The notes under the pieces: generated by a model
What the model was told of the DNA's origin: nothing
The model's database searches: none
What the model saw: the letters and a program-made list of their open reading frames with translations, nothing else
Source of the DNA: Promethearchaeota archaeon
Lineage (GTDB): Archaea; Asgardarchaeota; Lokiarchaeia; Sigyniarchaeales; SOKP01
Reading direction: 5' to 3'
NCBI GenBank assembly: GCA_016840695.1
Contig: JAEORV010000073.1
Coordinates: 1 to 7,113, forward strand
DNA length: 7,113 nucleotides
Position numbers and translations under genes: made by a program
In this document: positions 1-5,764 of the stretch, in pieces
How positions within the stretch are numbered: position 1 is the stretch's first letter
Layout of the letters: each line of letters begins with the position of its first letter

Positions 1-79
1 GAATTGAAGAAGGAGACTAGGTAAAAGGAATATATTACAAAGATTTAACTTTAAATATCAATTTCGATGGAAGAATAAA
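1..79 (+). other. Left edge, possible 3' end of an upstream gene
   Basis: Too little is present to name a gene. Two plus-strand frames run in from the left edge and stop at TAG 18-20 and TAA 22-24; all minus-strand frames are closed within this stretch. After the TAG the same frame stays open for 20 more codons, ending in a TGA that overlaps the ATG of the next gene as ATGA (80-83). No clear TATA box for the following gene is visible, so it may be transcribed from further upstream. A weak ribosome binding site, GGAAG at 69-73, lies 6 bases before the ATG at 80. Confidence 0.3.
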
Positions 80-442
80 ATGATATCGGTTTTTATCGTC
101 GAAGACGACAAATCTATACAGATGCTTTATCAGAAAATTTTAAAATTAGTTGGATTCCACATAATTGGAATCGCTAATAATGGCGAGGAAGCCATATCAA
201 TGTTTAAAGAATTTAATGATAAACCCGAGATCATAATAATGGACCATCGAATGCCCGTTAAAAATGGAATCGAGGCAACAAAGGAAATTTTACTCATTGA
301 TAACACAGTAAAGATTATATTTGCTAGTGCGGATAAATCAGTTAAGGACGAGGCTTTTGCAATTGGATCGGTAGGTTTCATTGACAAGCCATTCAGTCTC
401 GATAGGTTAGTCAAGAAAATCAAAGAAGTCTCGAATCCTTGA
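80..442 (+). CDS. Stand-alone response regulator receiver domain (CheY-like)
   Basis: This 120-residue protein is a single receiver (REC) domain of a two-component system. It should accept a phosphoryl group from a histidine kinase and pass the signal on by protein contact in the cytoplasm. The conserved residues are in place: acidic pocket E8-D9-D10, phospho-acceptor D55 in the IIIMDHRMP stretch, the switch Ser83 in FASA, and the invariant Lys103 in DKPF. The length equals one REC domain, and no output domain (DNA-binding, HisKA or enzymatic) follows, so it is a CheY/Spo0F-type shuttle rather than a transcription factor. The start at 80 has a weak ribosome binding site (GGAAG, 69-73) and places the first beta strand immediately at the N-terminus, as expected. 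No kinase is visible here. The next gene follows after 23 bases on the same strand, so co-transcription is possible. The family call is firm; the pathway is unknown. Confidence 0.93.
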   Translation: MISVFIVEDDKSIQMLYQKILKLVGFHIIGIANNGEEAISMFKEFNDKPEIIIMDHRMPVKNGIEATKEILLIDNTVKIIFASADKSVKDEAFAIGSVGFIDKPFSLDRLVKKIKEVSNP

Positions 443-465
443 AAAACTCATTACGACCTTGAAAG

Positions 466-1497
466 ATGTCTATTAAAAAGAAAATTAGTTATTTAGATAA
501 ATTTTCTGGCTCCATAATGGGAGTTGCGATAGGAGATACCCTTGGACGCCCTTTTGAAGGAAGAATTCGTTCTGATATACATTCGAAGTTCGATGATTTC
601 GAACAATTCGTTCAAGATAACCAAAAATTATTTAAAACATATACGGATGATACTCAACTAACTTTACACGTGGCGAAAGCTTTAATTCGAGGCAATGGAT
701 TCAATTTAAATAATTTTATTAACGAATATATTTTATGGCTTGACGATCCGCCCATAGGTCCAGGTTATGGGTGTATCTCCTCAATTAGAAAATTAAAATA
801 TGGCGTGTCTTGGAGAGAGGCAGCCTCAAATTCGGGAGGGAACGGGACGGTAATGAGAATTGCGCCTATAGGGCTTTTTTATTGTAGAGACATAAAGGGT
901 TTGATAACTGCAGCAAGGAAATCAAGTATGATAACGCATTCGCATCCTGCAACTTCATTGGGAGCCATTGTGATTGCAAGAGCTATTTCTTTTTTGATTT
1001 TTCAGGATCCAAAGGTTGGTTTTTCGTTAGACGAGTTTTTTGACATAATTATCTCTTCCATATCCAACTCTGAAAACGAATTAGCAGACGAATTTATAAA
1101 GATCATGCAAAAAGTAAAAACTAGCTTGCACTTGTCAACTGAAGCGGGATTAGTCAAGTTTTCACAAGCAGGAGTTAAAAATCCCTATTTCATTGAGGAA
1201 TTCATTGGTAAAGCTTTTGTTCATCCCTACACTATGAGCACTGTTGCGTGCGCTCTTTTCGTGTTTTTAAAGAATATAAACTCATTTAAAGAATGCATAT
1301 TCGAAATGTCGACTGCAGGAGGGGACAGCGACACAATCGGAGCAGTTGGGGGGAGTCTTGCAGGAGTTTTTTTTGGTTTAAATAATATTCCACAAGAATT
1401 GATTAATTTAGTTAAGGATAATAAGGATATATTGAAAATTAGCGAAGAACTCTGCACAACATTTGTAAAACGATACATCAAAAGAGATTTTTCATAG
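466..1497 (+). CDS. ADP-ribosylglycohydrolase (DraG/ARH family)
   Basis: The 343-residue product belongs to the ADP-ribosylglycohydrolase family (DraG, ARH1-3), which removes ADP-ribose from modified proteins or related substrates using two metal ions. Family hallmarks appear in order: GDTLGRPFE near residues 23-31, the metal-binding TDDT at 60-63, GNGTVMR at 125-131, HSHP at 158-161, and the C-terminal GGDSDTIGAVGG at 285-296. By analogy with ARH3, metal ligands are T60, D61, D62, D287, D289 and T290. The length is normal for the family and no key residue is missing, so it should be active. No signal peptide is seen; it is cytoplasmic. It starts 23 bases after the receiver gene, with only a weak GAAAG in front of the ATG. 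Its TAG stop lies inside the 3' end of the convergent archaemetzincin gene. No ADP-ribosyltransferase partner is present. The substrate (protein arginine, serine, O-acetyl-ADP-ribose or other) cannot be told from sequence alone. Confidence 0.92.
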   Translation: MSIKKKISYLDKFSGSIMGVAIGDTLGRPFEGRIRSDIHSKFDDFEQFVQDNQKLFKTYTDDTQLTLHVAKALIRGNGFNLNNFINEYILWLDDPPIGPGYGCISSIRKLKYGVSWREAASNSGGNGTVMRIAPIGLFYCRDIKGLITAARKSSMITHSHPATSLGAIVIARAISFLIFQDPKVGFSLDEFFDIIISSISNSENELADEFIKIMQKVKTSLHLSTEAGLVKFSQAGVKNPYFIEEFIGKAFVHPYTMSTVACALFVFLKNINSFKECIFEMSTAGGDSDTIGAVGGSLAGVFFGLNNIPQELINLVKDNKDILKISEELCTTFVKRYIKRDFS

Positions 1498-2061
1498 AAT
1501 TTTCTTAAAAAAATCCTTCATGAGAGTGAGGCACGAATCGCACAATAAAGGAGGCTTGTTATCGGTATCGGCTAAAGAGTTTGAATATCGCATGACGCAA
1601 TCATTTTCGCAATGTCCTAAGCCAAATGTATGGCCAAGCTCGTGAAATGCCTCTTTTAGGATTCTAAGTTCAAATAACGCCTCATCTTTAGGTCTCCTGT
1701 AGAACTCTTCCTTTAAGCGCGTCACCGAAATTAAACACGTCCCAGGACTGTTTAAAAAGCCCTTTTCAGCAATTCCAAACACGAAATTATGAAATCGAGC
1801 ATAGACATCCTCGTCAATCACGCCTAATATGCTTAATTGATTATTTTTTTTGAAAATTTTTGTTAATCGGGATAATATTCTACCCGCGTCGTATTGTCTA
1901 CGAATTGAATCGTATTCAGAATCGTATACGGGAATTGGATTGCTTAAGATCTCTGCAGAACTGATAAATCCTTTTAGCGCCCATTCCAAATGTTTCTTTA
2001 ATTTTATCAAGATACCTTGTTCCACGTCTCCGATTCCTTGAATATATACAATTTTTTTCAT
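1492..2061 (-). CDS. amzA: Archaemetzincin, zinc metallopeptidase of family M54
   Basis: The 189-residue protein is an archaemetzincin, a small cytoplasmic zinc-dependent peptidase widespread in archaea. The extended zinc motif HEXXHXXGXXH is complete: H140, E141, H144 and H150. Immediately after it comes the family signature C151-x3-C155-V-M157, with Met157 as the metzincin Met-turn residue. A second pair, C174 and C177, completes the four-cysteine structural zinc site known for the family. The N-terminus IVYIQGIG forms the expected first beta strand, and the length fits the family's roughly 180-200 residues. No ribosome binding site precedes the ATG at 2061; an AT-rich box at 2081-2091 is placed for a leaderless transcript. 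Its 3' end overlaps the convergent ADP-ribosylglycohydrolase gene by 6 bases. The physiological substrate is unknown for the family as a whole. Confidence 0.95.
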   Translation of the reverse strand: MKKIVYIQGIGDVEQGILIKLKKHLEWALKGFISSAEILSNPIPVYDSEYDSIRRQYDAGRILSRLTKIFKKNNQLSILGVIDEDVYARFHNFVFGIAEKGFLNSPGTCLISVTRLKEEFYRRPKDEALFELRILKEAFHELGHTFGLGHCENDCVMRYSNSLADTDNKPPLLCDSCLTLMKDFFKKIL

Positions 2062-2080
2062 TTCAAATAATATAATGGTA

Positions 2081-2091
2081 TTTTTAATAAA
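2081..2091 (-). promoter_or_regulatory. Possible TATA box of the archaemetzincin gene
   Basis: On the minus strand the box reads TTTATTAAAAA. Its centre lies about 25 bases ahead of the ATG at 2061, which would give a leaderless mRNA and would explain the missing ribosome binding site. The surrounding DNA is very AT-rich, so the match alone is weak. Confidence 0.3.
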
Positions 2092-2170
2092 ATAGGTTTC
2101 GAGATACTCAATTGGAGAAGGCTAAAACGATTTTTATAGGAAATTTAAAAAAATTTTTTAATTTTGAACA

Positions 2171-2178
2171 AATATAAA
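2171..2178 (+). promoter_or_regulatory. TATA box of the tRNA-Pro gene
   Basis: The box AATATAAA sits 26-33 bases ahead of the first base of the tRNA at 2204, the usual archaeal spacing, and is preceded by GAACA, a possible BRE. The 142-base gap from 2062 to 2203 holds otherwise only AT-rich DNA, including an A7T6 run at 2147-2159. Confidence 0.55.
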
Positions 2179-2203
2179 TCATATTAGATTTTTTTAATCC
2201 TTT

Positions 2204-2277
2204 GGGAGGGTAGTCTAGCTTGGTATGATTCCTGGTTTGGGACCAGGAGGTCGGGGGTTCAAATCCCTCCCCTCCCA
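2204..2277 (+). tRNA. tRNA-Pro, anticodon TGG
   Basis: The sequence folds into a full cloverleaf of 74 bases. The acceptor stem pairs GGGAGGG (2204-2210) with CCCTCCC (2270-2276) without mismatch, and the discriminator base is A2277. The anticodon stem is CCTGG/CCAGG (2231-2235 with 2243-2247) around the loop TTTGGGA, giving anticodon TGG at 2238-2240 followed by G37. It reads the proline codon CCA and probably other CCN codons by wobble. The T arm has GGGGG and CCCTC around TTCAAAT, with one G-T pair. The D loop carries the conserved GG at 2222-2223. There is no intron, and the CCA end is not encoded, so it must be added by the CCA enzyme. The following protein gene starts 58 bases downstream on the same strand. 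Confidence 0.97.
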
Positions 2278-2325
2278 TATTCATTATGATACTTGAATGA
2301 TCTCTAAAACAATCGCAATCCTATA

Positions 2326-2332
2326 GGGAGAT
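2326..2332 (+). promoter_or_regulatory. Ribosome binding site deciding a TTG start
   Basis: GGGAGAT closely fits the archaeal anti-Shine-Dalgarno end; its GGGAG core ends 5 bases before the TTG at 2336. No in-frame ATG occurs until well inside the conserved alpha/beta hydrolase fold, so this site fixes the start. Confidence 0.6.
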
Positions 2333-2335
2333 TCC

Positions 2336-3274
2336 TTGACAAAAGAAGTAGAATCTGAAGCCAAAAAAATAACCATTCATCCTTTATTGGAGGAACTTCG
2401 AGGTAATCCAGTTGCTGGTAATGGCAACAATTATTATTTTTCTAGTTTCGATGGAACAAGGATCTTTTATCGCGTCTGGAAACCTCTAAAAGAAGTGAAA
2501 AAAATAGTTATTGTGTCTCATGGTATGGGTGGTCATGGAGAATTTTTCGTACTCTTAGCAGATAAATTAGTTAATTATGGTATCATGGTAATTTCACCAG
2601 ATTATAGAAATCACGGTTATTCAGATGGGGAAAAAGGAGATTTAAAATCATTTAAGTTGATATTGAAAGATCTTAGTTATTTCCTTAAATATATTAAAGT
2701 GGAATATCCAGGTATTCCAATATTTCTATTTGGAGAAAGTATGGGAGGTATTACAACTATTAATTTTGCTAAGCACTATCCTAACGATTTTCTAGATCTT
2801 TCTGGTTTGATATTGTTTTCTCCGGGAATTAAACCAAATATTCCTAAAAAGTTTTGGCTCGGAATTGCTCTTATTGCCCTTCCACTCTTGTTATTCCGAG
2901 TATTTTTTCCTTCTAAAAAAGTCTACTCTACTGAGAGCGATAAAAACGAGGGAATCAAAAGCCCAATACATCAGAGATACGACAAGGAAGAGCCACAACA
3001 TATCAAAAAATTATCTATAAGATACATCCTTCAAGTATTCAAGTACATGCATAAAACATCAAAAATTGCGCCAATTATTTCAATACCAGTAATAATTTTC
3101 CAAGGAAACCTAGATAAAGGGATTTCTCCTGAGGCTGTCGAAAAATTTCATGAGAAATTAGGGGCTAAGGACAAAAAATTATTCATTATAGATGAAGGAT
3201 ATCACGCGCTCATGACAGACCCAAGCTTTCAGGATAAATGGGAAATCTTGCTCGAGTGGATAAAATCCCATTAA
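2336..3274 (+). CDS. Alpha/beta hydrolase, monoacylglycerol-lipase-like (Hydrolase_4)
   Basis: The 312-residue product is a serine hydrolase of the monoacylglycerol lipase/lysophospholipase branch of the alpha/beta hydrolase fold. The nucleophile is Ser135 in GESMGG, the acid is probably Asp260 in GNLDKGIS, and the base is His290 in GYHALM. The oxyanion-hole motif SHGMGGH is at 61-67, and the family motif PDYRNHGYSDG at 88-98. Between the core halves lies a cap with a strongly hydrophobic helix (about residues 174-191), as expected for an enzyme that sits on membranes or takes up acyl chains. No signal peptide is visible. The first 35 residues ahead of the fold are charged and not recognised. 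Likely substrates are acylglycerols, lysophospholipids or other esters; the exact one cannot be read from sequence. The start is TTG behind a good ribosome binding site. It may be co-transcribed with the tRNA just upstream, since no clear separate promoter is seen. It ends 10 bases from the convergent small gene. Confidence 0.9.
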   Translation: MTKEVESEAKKITIHPLLEELRGNPVAGNGNNYYFSSFDGTRIFYRVWKPLKEVKKIVIVSHGMGGHGEFFVLLADKLVNYGIMVISPDYRNHGYSDGEKGDLKSFKLILKDLSYFLKYIKVEYPGIPIFLFGESMGGITTINFAKHYPNDFLDLSGLILFSPGIKPNIPKKFWLGIALIALPLLLFRVFFPSKKVYSTESDKNEGIKSPIHQRYDKEEPQHIKKLSIRYILQVFKYMHKTSKIAPIISIPVIIFQGNLDKGISPEAVEKFHEKLGAKDKKLFIIDEGYHALMTDPSFQDKWEILLEWIKSH

Positions 3275-3284
3275 AAGGAAAGAT

Positions 3285-3590
3285 TCAGAATTCACTAACT
3301 CCAATTAAATTTATTTCTTCTTCCACACTTGAGAGATCTTCAGAGTTAAAATATATTTCGGGGATTAATTCGTTGATCGTTGTGAGTAAAGAAATCATGA
3401 TTGCGGGTTTATCGGATGTGATTTTATGGTATTTATGGTATCTTCTCGCAGTTTTAACAGATAAGTCATTCTTATAAAATGATATGGCTTGTTGAATATC
3501 GCTCTCAACATCTGCTTGTTTCCGTATCCAAACAAAGATTTTAGATTTTTTAGACTTTTTATCCCTTTTTATCTGTATTTTTACAATCAT
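3285..3590 (-). CDS. Hypothetical protein of 101 residues, family not recognised
   Basis: I do not recognise this protein. It begins with a short strand-like MIVKIQIKR stretch, then a lysine-rich segment (K11-K17) and a second strand KIFVWIR. A charged helix-like region follows (about 26-40), then a basic and aromatic stretch with RRYHKYHK near 49-56, a hydrophobic helix around 63-75, and an acidic C-terminus. There are no cysteines, membrane spans or enzyme motifs. The basic patch could contact nucleic acid, but that is a guess. Support for a real gene comes from the balanced composition, the length, a plausible TATA box (3640-3647), and the fit between the convergent hydrolase (10-base gap) and the divergent ketosynthase gene. 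No strong ribosome binding site precedes the ATG. The opposite-strand frame over its 3' half looks like a shadow. Confidence 0.6.
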   Translation of the reverse strand: MIVKIQIKRDKKSKKSKIFVWIRKQADVESDIQQAISFYKNDLSVKTARRYHKYHKITSDKPAIMISLLTTINELIPEIYFNSEDLSSVEEEINLIGVSEF

Positions 3591-3625
3591 TTTTTCTCAA
3601 TTAGTTCTCCATGTAAGTAATATCT

Positions 3626-3639
3626 ATTCATACATGAAT
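3626..3639. repeat. Inverted repeat ATTCAT-AC-ATGAAT, possible operator
   Basis: A perfect 6-base dyad with a 2-base centre lies just downstream of the minus-strand TATA box at 3640-3647, where a bound repressor would block transcription of the small gene. AT-rich DNA makes such dyads common, so the regulatory role is only a suggestion. Confidence 0.3.
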
Positions 3640-3647
3640 TATTTAAA
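3640..3647 (-). promoter_or_regulatory. Possible TATA box of the small hypothetical gene
   Basis: The minus strand reads TTTAAATA. Transcription would begin about 25 bases on, near 3618, giving a leader of roughly 28 bases before the ATG at 3590. Confidence 0.35.
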
Positions 3648-3660
3648 GTAAGTTTTTTTC

Positions 3661-3687
3661 TGGATGTCCATAATGAAAAATTTTCAT
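3661..3687. repeat. Two adjacent inverted repeats upstream of the ketosynthase pair
   Basis: TGGA-TG-TCCA (3661-3670) and ATGAAAA-A-TTTTCAT (3673-3687) are both perfect dyads, set next to each other about 35 bases ahead of the plus-strand TATA box. The second has 7-base arms around a single central base, a form typical of sites for dimeric helix-turn-helix regulators. No regulator gene is in the window. The rest of the 169-base divergent gap (3591-3759) holds only the promoters listed. Confidence 0.35.
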
Positions 3688-3720
3688 AAAATAAAATAGC
3701 GATACACTTTTTTATCATAT

Positions 3721-3728
3721 TATAAATA
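3721..3728 (+). promoter_or_regulatory. TATA box of the ketosynthase pair
   Basis: TATAAATA is a near-ideal archaeal TATA element. A start about 25 bases downstream falls near 3750, leaving a leader of roughly 10 bases or less before the ATG at 3760. No Shine-Dalgarno sequence is seen there, which agrees with a leaderless or nearly leaderless mRNA. Confidence 0.6.
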
Positions 3729-3759
3729 AATGAAAGTCAATTAGTGTTGAGTCACATAT

Positions 3760-4809
3760 ATGAATGAAAATGTTTCATTAAGACCAAGATTTGAAAGTAT
3801 CGGATTTTATGTTCCGGAAAAGGTTGTTACCACTGATGAACTCGTTAATCAAATGGAAAATAAGCCCATGTTTGACTTGGAGAGAATAACTAAAATTAAA
3901 GAGCGAAGATTTAGGTCAGAATCCGAATGCTCTTACACATTAGCTTTAGCGGCAGCCAAGGATTGTCTAAAAAATTCAAAATATGACGCATCAGATCTTG
4001 ATGTTGTCATATTCGCTTCAATTTCACATTACAAAGTATATCCAGTATGGGTAGCTGAGCCAGCAATGAGTCTCTTTCTAAAAAATGAGCTTGGAGCAAC
4101 CTCTGCTATTAACTTTGACATATCAAACGCGTGTGCGGGCATGCTTACTAGTGGATACATTCTTTATAACATGATAAAAGCAGGTATAGTAAAGAATGGA
4201 ATGGTTATTAGCGGTGAATGCATAACACCACTATCAGAGACCGCTATAAAAGAAATATCTAAACCCATAGACGAGCAGTTCGCGTCTTTGACCCTTGGCG
4301 ACTCTGGAGCTGCTTTTATTTTAGATATATCCCCAAATGAAGAAGAAGGAATTGATTTTGTTAATTTCTTGACTGTTGCTCGATTTGCTGATCTCTGCTT
4401 TGGAATGCCAAGCGATAAAAGTCCTGGGCCTGCAATGTACACGCAAGCAAGTAGGCTTCACAAGGTTGCTATTAAAAGATCTCCTATTGCAATAGAGGAG
4501 TCTTTTAAGAAAGCGGGGATGATGTTCGATCCCGATGATTATGATTTTGTAATTCCCCATCAAACTTCAGAAAGAGCAATCCTTCACGCTGATGAATTAT
4601 TAGGTGAATATTTCAAGAAAAAAATGCCTGAACCGTTATTTAGCTTACATGAATATGGCAATACATCAACTACTACTCATTTCGCTGTATTTCATAAAGC
4701 CTTAAAGGAAGGAAAAATCAAAAAAGGATCTAGGTTAGTATTTGTTTCAATTGCCTCTGGTATACAATTTGGTGTTTTATCAGCAACTATAGGAGATTTG
4801 GGGGTGTAG
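3760..4809 (+). CDS. KASIII-like ketosynthase (FabH/PqsC-type), catalytic subunit candidate
   Basis: The 349-residue protein has the thiolase-like fold of beta-ketoacyl synthase III. The family's catalytic triad is complete: Cys125 in DISNACAG, His267 in VIPHQTS and Asn301 in EYGNTSTTT. Other family marks are the opening GFYVPEKVVTTDELV (15-29), the LTLGDSGAA turn (177-185) and the C-terminal SIASGIQFG strand (330-338). Such enzymes load an acyl group from acyl-CoA or acyl-ACP onto the Cys and join it to a second substrate, usually malonyl-ACP or malonyl-CoA. The Cys region looks more like FabH than archaeal HMG-CoA synthase, and the DUF35 and thiolase partners usual for that enzyme are absent. 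It is cytoplasmic. The start at 3760 lacks a ribosome binding site and fits a near-leaderless mRNA from the TATA box at 3721. The related but degenerate second gene follows after 6 bases, so the two probably act as a heterodimer. The substrate is unknown. Confidence 0.88.
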   Translation: MNENVSLRPRFESIGFYVPEKVVTTDELVNQMENKPMFDLERITKIKERRFRSESECSYTLALAAAKDCLKNSKYDASDLDVVIFASISHYKVYPVWVAEPAMSLFLKNELGATSAINFDISNACAGMLTSGYILYNMIKAGIVKNGMVISGECITPLSETAIKEISKPIDEQFASLTLGDSGAAFILDISPNEEEGIDFVNFLTVARFADLCFGMPSDKSPGPAMYTQASRLHKVAIKRSPIAIEESFKKAGMMFDPDDYDFVIPHQTSERAILHADELLGEYFKKKMPEPLFSLHEYGNTSTTTHFAVFHKALKEGKIKKGSRLVFVSIASGIQFGVLSATIGDLGV

Positions 4810-4815
4810 GTAAAA

Positions 4816-5709
4816 ATGGGAATAATAATTAAGGCAACATCTATTGTTGAAAGCAGTAAAAATCAAGGTTCTGTGGAGCTTACCGTACAAGCGGCTAAAG
4901 AATGCATTGCTTCAGCAGGTATAAGCATGGAAGAAATTGGAATTTTAATCAACCTCGGGATCTACAAAGAAGATAATATTGGCGAACCAGCAATGGCAGC
5001 TCTCATCCAGAAACAATTACGCCTAAATACAGATCCAGTGAAACAATCTCCAGCTGAAAAAACAACTTTCTGTTTTGACTTGTTAAATGGCTCGTGTGGA
5101 TTTTTAAACTCCATGCAAGTTCTAGAAGCCTTAATGAGCAACGACCAAATAAAATATGCTTTAATCGTATCTAGCGACGTCCATCCCTCAAGAAAACAGG
5201 TACAGGAATTTCCTTATACCCCATATGGCGCGGCTGTAATTGTTTCTCATTCAACTGAGAATAAGGGATTTAGAAAAGTGTTAATGAAAACTTCAGAAAA
5301 TGATGGTAGCATTGGAGTTTTTGGGTATCATGACTTTCTAAAATGTGGAACGGAAGGTAGAGATCATGTAGTTGTAGAAATTGACGACGATTACATTAAT
5401 CGCCTTCAAGAATTTACCGTGAAAACAATCAAAGAATATGTTGAATCGGAGAAGATAGACCTTTCGAACGTGAAACTAATCTCTTCCGAACCGGTGAAAG
5501 ATTTTGGAAAAGATATTGCAAAATTGATCGGATTAAACGAGGATTTAGTTGTAAAGATATATGAAACCTATGGAGATCCGCATACCGCGGCGTTAAATAT
5601 AGGTTACAATCTTGCCTTGAATCAGAATAAAATTAACGAGGGAGACAAGGTACTCTTCGTTGGTGCAAGTTCAGGACTCACATCTGCTTGTGGATTATAT
5701 ATTGTTTAA
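4816..5709 (+). CDS. Degenerate KASIII-like protein (PqsB-like partner subunit)
   Basis: This 297-residue protein has the same fold as its upstream neighbour but is about 50 residues shorter, having lost most of the N-terminal loop that follows the first strand. Cys94 in LNGSCGFLNS aligns with the active Cys. The other two catalytic residues are gone: the PHQ segment is replaced by LISSEPVKD (about 221-229), and the triad Asn of YGN is Asp254 in YGDPHTAAL. The EPAM motif (57-60), the TPYGAAVIV turn (135-143) and the C-terminal FVGASSGLTSACG strand (281-293) keep the fold recognisable. It is therefore unlikely to work alone as a normal KASIII and probably forms a heterodimer with the upstream protein, as PqsB does with PqsC. 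The ATG lies 6 bases after the TAG of that gene, in the same frame, with GGGGTG just before the TAG as a ribosome binding site, so translation is probably coupled. A decarboxylating or purely structural role remains possible. Confidence 0.82.
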   Translation: MGIIIKATSIVESSKNQGSVELTVQAAKECIASAGISMEEIGILINLGIYKEDNIGEPAMAALIQKQLRLNTDPVKQSPAEKTTFCFDLLNGSCGFLNSMQVLEALMSNDQIKYALIVSSDVHPSRKQVQEFPYTPYGAAVIVSHSTENKGFRKVLMKTSENDGSIGVFGYHDFLKCGTEGRDHVVVEIDDDYINRLQEFTVKTIKEYVESEKIDLSNVKLISSEPVKDFGKDIAKLIGLNEDLVVKIYETYGDPHTAALNIGYNLALNQNKINEGDKVLFVGASSGLTSACGLYIV

Positions 5710-5727
5710 TAAATTAGATAAACAAAT

Positions 5728-5764
5728 AGTTGATAAAGAAACATCAACTCATAATATTTTTTTT
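5728..5764 (+). terminator. Hairpin and T8 run ending the ketosynthase transcript
   Basis: AGTTGAT (5728-5734) pairs perfectly with ATCAACT (5743-5749) across an 8-base loop, and eight T residues follow at 5757-5764. Archaeal RNA polymerase stops at T-runs, and this lies 18-55 bases after the stop of the second ketosynthase gene. The right arm and T-run reach into the last codons of the convergent polyferredoxin gene, whose TGA stop is 5749-5751. Confidence 0.5.

Noticed and set aside
2278..2302. Short inverted repeat after the tRNA as a terminator
   Set aside because: The arms pair over only five bases and no T-run follows.
3238..3477. Plus-strand open frame running from the hydrolase end across the small minus-strand gene
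   Set aside because: It overlaps the hydrolase C-terminus in another frame, has no ribosome binding site, and its product shows no recognisable pattern.
4164..4563. Two minus-strand open frames inside the first ketosynthase gene
   Set aside because: The plus strand carries a complete catalytic triad through this stretch; the reverse frames are shadows.
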